A DNA stretch of 64,000 bases from Arthrobacter woluwensis (GCF_900105345.1 NZ_FNSN01000003.1:1178001-1242000); one strand, 5' to 3'; counted from the stretch's first letter, positions 37,523 to 48,341 are shown. The notes: generated by a model from the letters alone, not told the origin. Translations and numbers: made by a program.

Positions 37523-38710
37523 ATGCATCTCACCATGGTCAGCTCCCTCGACAGCCACTGCCGCGCGGAGGCCGTGAAGCTGGTGGGCCGAGGTCACCGC
37601 GATTCGGTGCTCGTGCTCCACGACCTGCTTCCCGACTCCCGCGTCCTGCGCCGGGTGCACTTCCGCGACCGCATCATCGACCGCCAGGAGAAGCTCCTGG
37701 AACACGGGTGCCTGGCCTGCACCGTCCGCCTCGACGTCGTGCCGACCGTGCGGGAGTTTGCCCGCGCGGGCTGTCCCCACCTGGTGCTCGGACTTCCGCC
37801 CGGCGTGGCCGCGGGTCAGGTGCTGGAGGAACTGCGGATCAACGGGCCCGAGGATCTGGTGATCGACAACCTCCTCGTGGCCGTGGATCCCTCCGAACTG
37901 GAGGACCAGATCTGGGATCCGCGGACCCTGCACGACGCGGGTTTCACCCCGATGGCCTCCGACGACCGCGTGAGCGGCGAGTTCCTGGTGGGCGAGTTCG
38001 CGCTGGGGGACACCGTGCTGACCGTCCCCGGGCTGTCGACGTCCCTCGCCGCTGACCTTCCGACTGACCTCGCCACGGACCGCGACGCCTCCGCCGCGCC
38101 GCCCGGCGCCGGCGCGCCGTGGTCCCAGGGCGCACGCCTCCTGGGGCATCTGGCGCCCCACGCCACGGTGCTCTCGGCCGGGGACGACTTCAGGCCCGGC
38201 TGTCACGACCGGGCGCAGGCGCTCTCCCGTTCGCGTCCGGGCGCCGTGCTGGCCCTTCGGGAGCAGGATGAGGCCGAGGATCAGGCGACCTTCCGCACCG
38301 TCGTGCACCGTCTCGCCCGGCCCCTGCATCCGCTCCGGCTCCATCAGAAGCTCCCCGAGCTGGCCCAGGGCGCGCATTGGCTGCGCGGCACCCTGCGACT
38401 GGCCTCCTCCGGCTACCGGAGTGTGGCCCTCCAGGGCGTCGGCCCGCGCGTGTGGATGGAACTGGCCGAGCGGCCCGTGCCCGGTGCGCGGCCGGAGGCG
38501 TTCGCCACCCGCTGGGGAGGGGGTCCGCTCACGGCGGAGGCCGCCGTCGTCGCGGTGACGGGGCGCGCCGAGGATGTCGACCCCGCCGAGGTCGCGCGGC
38601 TGCTCGACTCCTGCCAGCTCAGTGACGCGGAGCTCGCTCTCAACCCCGCGCGCTTCCCGGACCCCTTCGGTCTGCCGGAGCGGGAGCAGAGCGCATGGCC
38701 CGGCCTCTGA
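37523..38710 (+). CDS. CobW/G3E-like protein lacking a P-loop, putative zinc-starvation gene
   Basis: 395 residues. The GC-x-x-C metal motif of the CobW/ZNG1 family is present (HGCLACTV, Cys63 and Cys66), as is a CobW C-terminal-like domain with [16 protein letters not shown]. The usual Walker A near the N-terminus (GxxGxGKT) is missing: the equivalent region reads [12 protein letters not shown]. It may therefore bind metal without GTP-driven cycling. A Zur-like palindrome sits in its promoter, and a cysteine-free L36 gene follows 49 nt downstream. Both fit a response to zinc limitation. Metal identity and operator are inferred. Confidence 0.7.
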   Translation: MHLTMVSSLDSHCRAEAVKLVGRGHRDSVLVLHDLLPDSRVLRRVHFRDRIIDRQEKLLEHGCLACTVRLDVVPTVREFARAGCPHLVLGLPPGVAAGQVLEELRINGPEDLVIDNLLVAVDPSELEDQIWDPRTLHDAGFTPMASDDRVSGEFLVGEFALGDTVLTVPGLSTSLAADLPTDLATDRDASAAPPGAGAPWSQGARLLGHLAPHATVLSAGDDFRPGCHDRAQALSRSRPGAVLALREQDEAEDQATFRTVVHRLARPLHPLRLHQKLPELAQGAHWLRGTLRLASSGYRSVALQGVGPRVWMELAERPVPGARPEAFATRWGGGPLTAEAAVVAVTGRAEDVDPAEVARLLDSCQLSDAELALNPARFPDPFGLPEREQSAWPGL

Positions 38711-38759
38711 CCGCGGCGGGCATCAGACCTCCAGCACCACCCTCGAGAAAGGAACAGCC

Positions 38760-38882
38760 ATGAAAGTCCGCAATTCGCTGCGCGCGCTCAAGAAGATCCC
38801 CGGAGCCCAGGTGGTCCGGCGGCGCGGAAAGACGTTCGTCATCAACAAGAAGAACCCTCGCTTCAAGGCCCGGCAGGGCTGA
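38760..38882 (+). CDS. rpmJ2: Ribosomal protein L36, cysteine-free (C-) paralogue
   Basis: 40 residues ([19 protein letters not shown]...). None of the four zinc ligands of the L36 at 8897 is kept. Such C- paralogues replace the zinc-binding form when zinc is scarce and are commonly Zur-repressed. AAAGGAA precedes the ATG. It follows the CobW-like gene and ends at a strong hairpin. Confidence 0.93.
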   Translation: MKVRNSLRALKKIPGAQVVRRRGKTFVINKKNPRFKARQG

Positions 38883-38888
38883 CCCCGT

Positions 38889-38920
38889 CACGGCCCGGCG
38901 TCCACGGACGCCGGGCCGTG
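38889..38920 (+). terminator. Hairpin terminator after rpmJ2
   Basis: Inverted repeat with arms 38889-38903 and 38906-38920; the innermost pairs open to form the loop. It closes the CobW-like/L36 unit. Confidence 0.65.
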
Positions 38921-38923
38921 CAG

Positions 38924-38929
38924 TTTAAT
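38924..38929 (+). promoter_or_regulatory. -10 element of the leaderless AroE-like gene
   Basis: TTTAAT, 6 nt, then ATG 38936, directly after the hairpin of the previous unit. Confidence 0.45.
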
Positions 38930-38935
38930 GAGCGC

Positions 38936-39772
38936 ATGGCGATCTTGAACAAGGACATGACCCTCTGCATCTCCCTCGCGGCGCGGCCCAGCAACATCGG
39001 GACCCGTTTCCACAACTACCTCTACGAGAAGCTCGGGCTGAACTTCGTCTACAAGGCCTTCGCCCCGGCCGATCTGGCCGCCGCAGTACAGGGCATCCGC
39101 GGCCTGCCGATCCGTGGCGCCGCCGTCTCCATGCCGTACAAGGAGGCCGTGATCCCGCTGGTCGATCACCTGGCGCCGTCGGCCGCCGCGATCGACTCGG
39201 TCAACACGATCGTCAACGACGACGGTGTCCTGACCGCCTACAACACCGACTACCAGGCCGTGGAGCGCCTACTCGCGGAGAACCGGGTCGACAGTGAGCT
39301 GTCCGTCATGCTCCGCGGCTCCGGCGGCATGGCGAAGGCGGTGGTCGCCGCGTTCCGGGACGCCGGCTTCCGCAACGTCACCGTCGTCGCGCGCAACGAG
39401 GAGAAGGGCCGCGCCCTCGCCGGGCTGTACGGCTTCGCCTGGCAGGCCGACGACGACGGCGGCCGCCTCGCGGACGGCTCGCAGGCCCAGGTGCTCGTCA
39501 ACGTCACCCCGCTCGGCATGCGCGGCGCCGAGGAGGACGCGCTGTCCTTCCCGCAGTCGGCGATCGAGGCGGCCGAGCTGGTCTTCGACGTCGTCGCCAT
39601 GCCGTCCGAGACGCCTCTGCTGAAGGCCGCCCGCGCGGCCGGCAAGCCCGTGATCACGGGCGCCGAGGTGGCCTCGATCCAGGCCGAGGAGCAGTTCGTG
39701 CTGTACACCGGCGTGCGGCCGGATGCGGAGCTGGTCCGTGAGGCGAGCGAGTTCTCCCGCCGCGAGGCCTGA
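38936..39772 (+). CDS. Shikimate-dehydrogenase-like protein
   Basis: 278 residues with an AroE fold. The catalytic Lys is in VSMPYKEAVIPL and the partner Asp in AYNTDYQAV, and the NADP-binding loop region is LRGSGGMAKAVV. The usual SxS substrate motif (as in AHSLSP) is changed to ARPSNIGTRFHN, so the substrate may differ from shikimate, as in YdiB- or SdhL-type paralogues. The start at 38936 is chosen from the -10 spacing; GTG 38918 lies in the preceding hairpin. Confidence 0.82.
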   Translation: MAILNKDMTLCISLAARPSNIGTRFHNYLYEKLGLNFVYKAFAPADLAAAVQGIRGLPIRGAAVSMPYKEAVIPLVDHLAPSAAAIDSVNTIVNDDGVLTAYNTDYQAVERLLAENRVDSELSVMLRGSGGMAKAVVAAFRDAGFRNVTVVARNEEKGRALAGLYGFAWQADDDGGRLADGSQAQVLVNVTPLGMRGAEEDALSFPQSAIEAAELVFDVVAMPSETPLLKAARAAGKPVITGAEVASIQAEEQFVLYTGVRPDAELVREASEFSRREA

Positions 39773-39781
39773 CGACCCCTC

Positions 39782-39800
39782 TTCCGAAGGACCTTCGGAA
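39782..39800 (+). terminator. Small hairpin after the AroE-like gene
   Basis: TTCCGAAGG/CCTTCGGAA inverted repeat, 10 nt after the stop. Without a T run, so only a weak candidate. Confidence 0.35.
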
Positions 39801-39826
39801 ACCCTGTGCAGTCCTGTCCGGAACCC

Positions 39827-39855
39827 TTGGCGGCTCATCACTAAACCGTTATAGT
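39827..39855 (+). promoter_or_regulatory. Promoter of the GH85 gene
   Basis: TTGGCG (39827-39832), 17 bp, TATAGT (39850-39855). Gives a leader of about 48 nt that ends in AAGGGCGG before the ATG. Confidence 0.55.
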
Positions 39856-39908
39856 TCCTGGCAGCGGCGCAGCGCTGCGCCGCCAGCGACCTGAAGGGCG
39901 GTATCTGA

Positions 39909-42008
39909 ATGTCCAGTTCCAGCATGACCAGCAGGCGAACCTTCCTAACCGTGGGCGGAGCGGGCCTGGCCGGAGTGCTCGGCCTCGCAACGTCCCCCGC
40001 GGCCTCGGCGGCCGGCGGCGCGCCACCGGGTGTGCGCTCCGCGGCAACCCCGGCAGGCACCCCCGTGCCGGGCAGCGGCGGCATCCCGGCCGGGCCGTCC
40101 ACCTTCGGGTGGAATCCCCGGGACCTGCTCGACTTCGATCCCGCGACGACCCCGTGGGGCCGGCATCTGCGGTGCCTCCTGCCCCGGGCCGAACGCATCG
40201 CGCCGTTCGCGCCGACGCAGGCCCACCCCGACTTGGACCCGGCCGTCCAGCTGTCCACCCTGACCATCGACGACGCCGGCTCGGTCTACGAAGGGCGGAA
40301 CCAGGCGATCGGCCAGGAACCGTATGTGTACACGCAGCGGTACTGGCCCTACATTGACATCTGGGGGACCTGGCACGGGCAGGTGCTCGCCTCCGTGCCG
40401 GACGATGTGGTGAAGAACCCGTCCGCCCCGGGCCGCGACTACGGCGTCATCGACATCCCGAACCCCGGATGGACCGAAGCCGCGCACAAGAACGGCGCCC
40501 GCGCCATCGGCGGCTGGTTCTGGCCGCGCAGCACCACGGCGTTCGACGAGTTCCTCGTGCAGCGCGCCGACGGCGGGTTCCCGGTGGGGGACAAGATCGT
40601 GGAGCTGAAGCAGTACTTCGGTTTCGACGGTCTCTTCATCAACCAGGAGGCCTCGATCACCAAGGCCCAGGTGGGCAAGCTGTTCGAGCTCTTCCGGTAC
40701 ATCAAGTCGATCGACCCGGACTTCTATCTGCAGTACTACGATGCGGTGCTGCCGGACAGCGGCGTCCTGGACTACCAGAACGAACTCAACGCCCGGAATC
40801 TGCCCTCGCTCGGCACGCCGGGAGACCGCGCCGTCGACTCCATCTTCATCAACTACGACTGGCCCCGTGTGGATCCTGGTCTGCGGAACAGCGCGGCAGC
40901 GGTCAAGGCAGCCGGCTTCGACCCCCGCGCGGTCGGTTTCGCCGGGGTGGAGCACCAGAAGGGCGGATTCCGTCCGATGGAGTGCTTCGGGGACCTGGCG
41001 GCGCCGGGGAAACCCGGACCTCTCTCGGTCGCGCTCTTCGTGGACAGCGAGTTCTGGCTGGACGCCGCCCACCGCGGCGAGGTCCATGACCCGGAGGGCC
41101 GTGCGCGGTACCGCGATCTGGAGCAGAAGTTCTGGTCCGGGCCCACCGGGAATCCGGCGGAATCGGGCCGCCTGGAGCCGCGGAAGCCTCCGTACCGCAG
41201 CGACGTGCTGAACTACCGGCAGTGGGACGGCGTCGCCCATTCCGTGGTCGAGCGCTCGCCATACGGTGCGCTGCCGATCGTGCACTCGTTCAATGTGGGC
41301 GTCGGGTCGTCGTTCAGTATCGGGGGACGGGCGGTCAGCTCGCGGGGCTGGGACAACCAGGGCATCGCCGACCCCTCGCTCAGCTGGCAGTACTGGACGG
41401 AGGGTCGGCTCGCCGTCGCGCTGGATGAGACCGCCTCCTACGACAGCGGCCACAGCCTCTCGGTTTCCGGCACGGGCGTGCTGCATCTCTTCAAGACCGA
41501 CCTCCGCCAGAGCCGTGCGGTGCAGGTGGAGGTGGTCGCGAGCCCCGGTCTGACGCTGGAGGTGGGTGTCACCCGGCGGTCGAAACCGGGCCGCATCGAG
41601 TGGCGGCCTCTCACGCGCGACGCCGGCGCCTCAGTCCCGTGGGCGCCGTACCGCGGCGTCATCCCGGCCGACCGCGACGCCGTTGTGCGGCTCTCGCTGC
41701 GGATCAGCGGCACAGGACGGCTCGGACGCCTGTCCTTCCGGGAGGCGGGAGCCTCGCCGGCCCCCGCGCCCGTGCGTGGCCTGGCGGTCCGGACGGTCGG
41801 TGGCGGCACGGACGTGGAGCTCACCTGGACTCTCCGCAGCGGCGCGACCGCGTATGACGTGTTCCAGGGGGATCTGTGGCTCGGCAGGACGCACCGGGAC
41901 GCGTTCTTCTCCCCGGCGGTGGACCTGGTTTCGGGCCGGACGTTCTCCGTGGTGCCGATCTCGGCCGCGGGGATCCGCGGGGCGGCGGCCCAGGCCACGC
42001 TCGCGTGA
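39909..42008 (+). CDS. Secreted endo-beta-N-acetylglucosaminidase, GH85 family
   Basis: 699 residues. The Tat signal SRRTFLTVGGAG (Arg9-Arg10) is followed by cleavage near residue 35. The GH85 catalytic pair is Asn245 and Glu247 in DGLFINQEAS, with QYFGFDGLF before it and PYVYTQRYWPYIDIWG upstream, as in Endo-D type enzymes. C-terminal beta-rich regions (about 440-699) end in a fibronectin-III-like segment. Such enzymes split the chitobiose core of N-glycans, which suggests scavenging of eukaryotic glycoproteins. The protein probably works outside the cell. It is monocistronic. Confidence 0.88.
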   Translation: MSSSSMTSRRTFLTVGGAGLAGVLGLATSPAASAAGGAPPGVRSAATPAGTPVPGSGGIPAGPSTFGWNPRDLLDFDPATTPWGRHLRCLLPRAERIAPFAPTQAHPDLDPAVQLSTLTIDDAGSVYEGRNQAIGQEPYVYTQRYWPYIDIWGTWHGQVLASVPDDVVKNPSAPGRDYGVIDIPNPGWTEAAHKNGARAIGGWFWPRSTTAFDEFLVQRADGGFPVGDKIVELKQYFGFDGLFINQEASITKAQVGKLFELFRYIKSIDPDFYLQYYDAVLPDSGVLDYQNELNARNLPSLGTPGDRAVDSIFINYDWPRVDPGLRNSAAAVKAAGFDPRAVGFAGVEHQKGGFRPMECFGDLAAPGKPGPLSVALFVDSEFWLDAAHRGEVHDPEGRARYRDLEQKFWSGPTGNPAESGRLEPRKPPYRSDVLNYRQWDGVAHSVVERSPYGALPIVHSFNVGVGSSFSIGGRAVSSRGWDNQGIADPSLSWQYWTEGRLAVALDETASYDSGHSLSVSGTGVLHLFKTDLRQSRAVQVEVVASPGLTLEVGVTRRSKPGRIEWRPLTRDAGASVPWAPYRGVIPADRDAVVRLSLRISGTGRLGRLSFREAGASPAPAPVRGLAVRTVGGGTDVELTWTLRSGATAYDVFQGDLWLGRTHRDAFFSPAVDLVSGRTFSVVPISAAGIRGAAAQATLA

Positions 42009-42074
42009 TGTCGCGCCCTGAGGCGCTGTTCGCGGGTCACCGTCCCGCGAGCGGCGCCCCAGGGCCGGCCCTGC

Positions 42075-43298
42075 TCAGCCCCGTTCGACCGGCTCCACCA
42101 CGATCACCACGCGGTCCTGGCCGATCCTGGTCAGGACCAGCGTTGCGTGGTTCCCGCCCTTGCGCGGCTTGCCCGGCAGGAGGAGCTTCCGGAGTTCCTC
42201 GGGCGTGACGGCGGTGCCGCGCTTCTTGATGTCGAGGCTGCTCACGTCGTGGGCCTTGACCCAGTTCCGGAGCGCCTTGACGTTGTACGGCATGGTCTCG
42301 AGGATGCGGTAGCTCCGGGCGAACGGCGTCGCGAGAGCCTGCCCGCTTGCGAGGTAGGCGATCTGGGGGTCGAGGAAGTGCGCCCCGACCTGTTCCGCCA
42401 GATCCGAGACGAGTCCAGCGCGGATGACGGCCCCATCGGGCTCGTGGAGGAAACCCTCCACCGCGCCGGTCTGCGGCTCCGGGCTCTCGCCGAACTCGGT
42501 CCCGGACGTGAGCTCCACCCGGCCCGCGGGTGTCAGCAACAGCGCCGAACGCCGGACGCCCTCCCGGCCCAGGGCGTTGAACCAGAGGGTGACCTCCGTG
42601 ACGTCGCCGTCCACGGACACCCACTGTGCCTCGCAGCCCGCCGGGATCGATTCGTGGGGCATGCCCGGGCCGAACTTCACGCCGACGGCCTTCCCGTCCG
42701 CGGCGAGGCGCTCCACGAACGACAGGGGAGGGGAGAAGGCCTCGGGATCCCACAGCCTGGCCGAGCCGGACGTGGAGACCTCCCGCCGCGCGGGATCCAG
42801 CCACACGCCGTCGTACTCCGCGAGGTCCAGCGTGGTGGCGTCCGTGTGCAGCACGCGCGCCTCCGGGAAGGACCGGAGGTTCACGGCGGCGCAGGCGGCG
42901 GTCTCCTCGTCCCGCTCGACGGCGGTGACGTCGAGGCCGAGGGACGCCAGGGCCAGCGCGTCGGCGCCGAGGCCGCAGCCGAGGTCGATCACGCGTGCCA
43001 CTCCGGCCCGGCGGTACCGTTCGGCGTGCAGGGCCGCGACGTTGAGCCGTGTGGCCTGTTCCAGGCCGGCCTGGGTGAAGAGCATGTCCTGCGCGAACGG
43101 GCCGAACTTCGCCTCCGCCTTCGCCCGGAGCCGGCTCTGGGTCAGCAGGGCGGCGACCAGGGCCGGATCATGTCCCTCTTTACGGAGCCGGAGGTTCTGC
43201 GCCAGGGCGTCCTTCTCAGAGTAGGGTTCCAGCGAGTTCAGCAGGGAGAAGGCCTCGGCCGTGAGCAGGGGCGCGATCTGGCCGTCGGGGGTGGGCAT
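42075..43298 (-). CDS. SAM-dependent methyltransferase with THUMP-like C-terminal domain
   Basis: 407 residues. A helical N-terminus precedes a Rossmann methyltransferase with motif I VIDLGCGLGADALALA (from about residue 103) and DPARR. The C-terminal ~90 residues end in a basic strand with SSLDIKKRGTAVTPEELRK, the THUMP-like domain known from this actinobacterial family. An RNA substrate is likely but unproven. No partner gene is adjacent. Confidence 0.78.
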   Translation of the reverse strand: MPTPDGQIAPLLTAEAFSLLNSLEPYSEKDALAQNLRLRKEGHDPALVAALLTQSRLRAKAEAKFGPFAQDMLFTQAGLEQATRLNVAALHAERYRRAGVARVIDLGCGLGADALALASLGLDVTAVERDEETAACAAVNLRSFPEARVLHTDATTLDLAEYDGVWLDPARREVSTSGSARLWDPEAFSPPLSFVERLAADGKAVGVKFGPGMPHESIPAGCEAQWVSVDGDVTEVTLWFNALGREGVRRSALLLTPAGRVELTSGTEFGESPEPQTGAVEGFLHEPDGAVIRAGLVSDLAEQVGAHFLDPQIAYLASGQALATPFARSYRILETMPYNVKALRNWVKAHDVSSLDIKKRGTAVTPEELRKLLLPGKPRKGGNHATLVLTRIGQDRVVIVVEPVERG

Positions 43299-43367
43299 GG
43301 TTCCAGCCTAGTGCGCGGGACGGCGTCGGAAGGGCCGCGGGCGGAGCGGGCGTCCAGCCATGGCCGG

Positions 43368-43373
43368 TAGGCT
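43368..43373 (+). promoter_or_regulatory. -10 element of leaderless small membrane protein gene
   Basis: TAGGCT, 6 nt, ATG 43380. Confidence 0.5.
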
Positions 43374-43379
43374 GGCAGT

Positions 43380-43817
43380 ATGAGCGCCCACCAGCCCAGA
43401 TCATCCGCCTCGAGCTCCCGGAAGGTGCTGGTGGCCTTGCTCGGCGAGTACTCGCGGGCCCTGCTGATCGTGGGCGTGGTCGTGCTCCTGGTGGCCTTCG
43501 CCGTCCTGGGCGTGCTCTGGGTCCTCGACACGTTCAACGCCGCAGTGTACTCCGTGGACGGCAAGAACATCGCCGACGCCACCGAGGAGGCTAAGGGGCT
43601 GCGGGAGATCTACTCACCCGTGCGCGCCGGGGCCTGGGTGGTCCTCATCCTCGCCGCCGTGTTCGCCGCGCTCGGCGCCGTCGGGCTGTATCTCAACCGG
43701 GACAACCGCCCGAAGGGGCAGGATCCTGAGCAGGGCGACCTGGGTGTCGAGGACATCCTCGACTTAACGTGTCCCGGCCCCGCGCCGAACGTCGAGACGG
43801 AAGTGTTCCGCCGATGA
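43380..43817 (+). CDS. Small two-segment membrane protein of unknown function
   Basis: 145 residues. Hydrophobic segments lie at about residues 28-50 (LLIVGVVVLLVAFAVLGVL) and 83-105 (AGAWVVLILAAVFAALGAV), with a ~30-residue loop between them, probably extracellular, and a charged C-terminal tail. I recognise no family. It ends just before the CIRCE region of groES and is transcribed towards it. Confidence 0.7.
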   Translation: MSAHQPRSSASSSRKVLVALLGEYSRALLIVGVVVLLVAFAVLGVLWVLDTFNAAVYSVDGKNIADATEEAKGLREIYSPVRAGAWVVLILAAVFAALGAVGLYLNRDNRPKGQDPEQGDLGVEDILDLTCPGPAPNVETEVFRR

Positions 43818-43824
43818 CGAATAG

Positions 43825-43851
43825 TTGGCACTCGCCTTGACCGAGTGCTAA
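43825..43851 (+). promoter_or_regulatory. CIRCE element 1 (HrcA operator)
   Basis: TTGGCACTC, 9 nt, GAGTGCTAA: one change from the consensus TTAGCACTC-N9-GAGTGCTAA. It overlaps the -35 TTGACC (43838-43843) of the groES promoter. Confidence 0.9.
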
Positions 43852-43865
43852 CCCATCCCTACAGT
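43838..43865 (+). promoter_or_regulatory. groES-groEL promoter
   Basis: TTGACC (43838-43843), 16 bp, TACAGT (43860-43865), bracketed by the two CIRCE elements. Confidence 0.5.
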
Positions 43866-43870
43866 TGCTA

Positions 43871-43897
43871 TTAGCACTCGTACCCCTCGGGTGCTAA
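43871..43897 (+). promoter_or_regulatory. CIRCE element 2 (HrcA operator)
   Basis: TTAGCACTC, 9 nt, GGGTGCTAA: one change from consensus. It lies just downstream of the -10. Confidence 0.9.
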
Positions 43898-43977
43898 GCC
43901 CAAGGTTGCTGCCGGCACCGCGACGACGGTTGGCACCGCGGCTGAAGACGTAAGAAATCTCATGAAAAGGAGAGATC

Positions 43978-44274
43978 GTGTCGGTCTCCATCAAGCCTCT
44001 TGAGGATCGTATTGTCATCCGCCAGCTCGCCGCTGAAGTGACCACCGCTTCCGGCCTGGTCATCCCGGACTCTGCTCAGGAGAAGCCGCAGGAAGGCGAA
44101 GTCGTGGCCGTTGGCCCCGGCCGCGTGGACGACAATGGCAACCGTGTTCCGATCGACGTTGCCGTGGGCGATGTCGTGCTGTACTCCAAGTACGGCGGCA
44201 CCGAGGTCAAGGCCGGCGGTGAGGAGTACCTGGTGCTGTCCTCCCGCGATGTCCTGGCGATCATCGTCAAGTAA
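43978..44274 (+). CDS. groES: Co-chaperonin GroES
   Basis: 98 residues. [14 protein letters not shown], the mobile loop [17 protein letters not shown] and [15 protein letters not shown] are GroES signatures. It caps the GroEL folding chamber. GTG start after AAAGGAG. It is heat-shock controlled through two CIRCE elements. Confidence 0.98.
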   Translation: MSVSIKPLEDRIVIRQLAAEVTTASGLVIPDSAQEKPQEGEVVAVGPGRVDDNGNRVPIDVAVGDVVLYSKYGGTEVKAGGEEYLVLSSRDVLAIIVK

Positions 44275-44294
44275 CGCCCCTACAGCTCATGTAG

Positions 44295-45989
<1,695 letters not shown>

Positions 45990-46008
45990 CCCGTCTCCGA
46001 CGCGGAAA

Positions 46009-46037
46009 GGCCCGGATCCCCCCAAGGGATCCGGGCC
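46009..46037 (+). terminator. Hairpin terminator after groEL
   Basis: Perfect 12-bp stem (46009-46020 with 46026-46037) with a 5-nt loop, 20 nt past the stop. Confidence 0.7.
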
Positions 46038-46075
46038 ATTCGTGTTGTCAGAGCTCGGGGTGGGCGTCGGATACC

Positions 46076-48220
46076 ATGACAAGTTCCGAGCGAAACCAAC
46101 CACGGATGACTATGCCTCAGCAGAACTTCAGCGAATCCCTCATGTCACGACGCCAGGAGTCCCTGGCCCGGGGGAGGAGGCGGGCCGGGGCGGACGCTGC
46201 CGTGAAGAACCACGAGAGGTCCTTCCGCCCCGAGATCCAGGGGCTCCGCGCTCTGGCCGTGCTGATGGTGGTCACCTATCACGTGTGGATGGGCAGGGTC
46301 TCCGGTGGTGTGGACGTCTTCCTGTTCATCTCGGCATTCCTCATGACGCTGCAGTTCGTGCGGAAGCATGACCGCGGGGTCAGGACCAACCTCCTGCGCC
46401 ACTATCTGCACGTGTTCTGGCGTCTGCTGCCCCTGGCCGCCCTCGTCATCCTGGCGGTGCTGATCGTGGGGAGGTCCCTCTACCCGGCGACCCAATGGGG
46501 AGGGCTCCTCACCCAGGCCTGGTCCTCACTGCTCTACGCGGAGAACTGGACCCTCAAGGCGCTGGCCGTCGACTACTACGCCGACAACCACGCCCTGGCC
46601 AGCCCCCTCCAGCATTTCTGGTCACTGTCCATCCAGGGGCAGGTCTTCATCCTGTGGCCCCTGATCTTCCTGGTGTCCTCGGGGGTCGCCAGGGCTCGCG
46701 GGATCGGGTACCGGAAGCTGCTCGCGTTCGTGTTCGGCGCGGTCCTGCTGCTCTCCCTCACGTTCTCCATCTGGTACACCGCCACCAGCCAGGCCGAGGC
46801 CTATTTCGACACCTTCGCCCGGCTCTGGGAATTCGCGCTGGGCTCGCTGCTGGCCCTCGGCCTGAAGCATCTCGCGCTGCCCGTGATGGTGCGGGTGGTG
46901 CTCGGCTGGGCCGGCGTGGTGGCCATGCTCGCCTGTGGTTTCGTGATCGATGTCCAGGGCGCGTTCCCGGGAGTGGCGGCGCTCTGGCCGACCTTGTCGG
47001 CGGCCGCGGTGATCGTCGCGGGCTGGACGGGCTCGCCCTTCGGTGTGGACCGGATCCTGTCCTCGAAGCCGCTCCTGTCCCTCGGCGGCAACTCCTACGC
47101 CCTGTATCTCTGGCACTGGCCGGTGCTCGTGTTCGCCCTGATGGTCCGGGAGCGGGAGAATGCCGACGGGAAACTCGGCTTCGCGGTCGTGGTCCTCTCG
47201 CTGGCCCTCGCGTACGCCAGCACCTGGCTGGTGGAGAAGAGGCTGCGGACCTGGAGCTGGCCCGACCTCAGGGGGCGGAACGCGCTCGCGGCCTGTGCCG
47301 CCGTCGTCGCGCTGGTCAGTGCGCCGCTCGGCTACTGGCAGCTGAACCACAACGCCAAGGTGTCGGCCCCGATCAGCGCGACCGAGCGGGACAACCCCGG
47401 GGCCCGGACTCTCGATCCCGACTATGTGGCGCGCAGCTCGCCCGACGCGCCGGTGATGCCTCCTGCGGAGAAGGTGGCCACGGACTGGGTCAGTCTGGAC
47501 GGTCCCTGTCCCGAGGAGCTCAAGCCGAAGGGTGGACGGGAAGTCGTGGAGCGCTGTGGTTTCCAGGCGCCGCCGTCGGGTGAGGCCTCCAAGACGGTGA
47601 TGATGCTGGGGCACTCCCACGCCGAGCAGTTCATGGCCGCCGTCAAGCCTCTGGCGGCGCAGGAGAACTGGAACCTCATCGCCCAGCAGAAGGGCGGATG
47701 CGCTTTCTCGCCCGTCGAGGCGACCGGCGACAAGGCCTGTGACGAGTACAACCGGGACGTCTGGTCCTATGTGCAGCAGGTGAAGCCGGACCTCGTCATC
47801 ACGATGGCAACGCAGTCGGTCCCGGATTCGCCCCGTGAGGAGTTGAGCGCGGGGTTCGAGAGCATGGCGCAGGAGCTCGAGAAGCTCGGCATCGAGGTCC
47901 TCGGCATCCGCGACAATCCGCGTTCGGCCCGCAACCTCAGCACCTGCGCGATCGCGAAGGGCGACGACGACCCGTCCTGCAGCCTTGAGCGTTCGTCCGT
48001 CGTGGCCTCGGAACCCGTCTACGAGGACGAGAAGTACGGCGAGAGCCTGGGCTTCGTGAAGTTCATGGACCTCACGGACAGGATCTGCACGACGTCGGCC
48101 TGCCCGCCGAAGGTGGGGAACATCTGGGTCTATCTGGACGAGAACCATCTGACGGGAACCTATGCGGCCAGCCTGGCGCCGGCGTTCGAGGAGAGATACG
48201 GCGCACTGTTCGGCTCGTGA
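46076..48220 (+). CDS. Membrane acyltransferase-3 fused to SGNH domain, copy 1
   Basis: 714 residues. After a basic N-terminus, an OafA-type acyltransferase-3 domain (about 50-410, ~10 membrane segments) begins SFRPEIQGLRALAVLMVV and has the catalytic-type His in TYHVW. A SGNH domain (about 480-714) follows, with MLGHSHAEQF and DENHLTG. Block I reads GHS, where GDS is usual. Such fusions O-acetylate extracellular polysaccharide or peptidoglycan. The start is uncertain: ATG 46076, 46106 and 46112 are possible and none has a clear ribosome-binding site. The next gene is its close paralogue. Confidence 0.88.
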   Translation: MTSSERNQPRMTMPQQNFSESLMSRRQESLARGRRRAGADAAVKNHERSFRPEIQGLRALAVLMVVTYHVWMGRVSGGVDVFLFISAFLMTLQFVRKHDRGVRTNLLRHYLHVFWRLLPLAALVILAVLIVGRSLYPATQWGGLLTQAWSSLLYAENWTLKALAVDYYADNHALASPLQHFWSLSIQGQVFILWPLIFLVSSGVARARGIGYRKLLAFVFGAVLLLSLTFSIWYTATSQAEAYFDTFARLWEFALGSLLALGLKHLALPVMVRVVLGWAGVVAMLACGFVIDVQGAFPGVAALWPTLSAAAVIVAGWTGSPFGVDRILSSKPLLSLGGNSYALYLWHWPVLVFALMVRERENADGKLGFAVVVLSLALAYASTWLVEKRLRTWSWPDLRGRNALAACAAVVALVSAPLGYWQLNHNAKVSAPISATERDNPGARTLDPDYVARSSPDAPVMPPAEKVATDWVSLDGPCPEELKPKGGREVVERCGFQAPPSGEASKTVMMLGHSHAEQFMAAVKPLAAQENWNLIAQQKGGCAFSPVEATGDKACDEYNRDVWSYVQQVKPDLVITMATQSVPDSPREELSAGFESMAQELEKLGIEVLGIRDNPRSARNLSTCAIAKGDDDPSCSLERSSVVASEPVYEDEKYGESLGFVKFMDLTDRICTTSACPPKVGNIWVYLDENHLTGTYAASLAPAFEERYGALFGS

Positions 48221-48341
48221 GCCCCGTGGGCGAGCCCGACACGTCCGTCGTGGCGCCGTCGTGGCACCGGCGTGAAGGCACTGAGTCGGTCCGTGCCGGT
48301 CCCGAGCGCGTCCCGAGGAGGCGCATAGCCGGCGCACAGGC

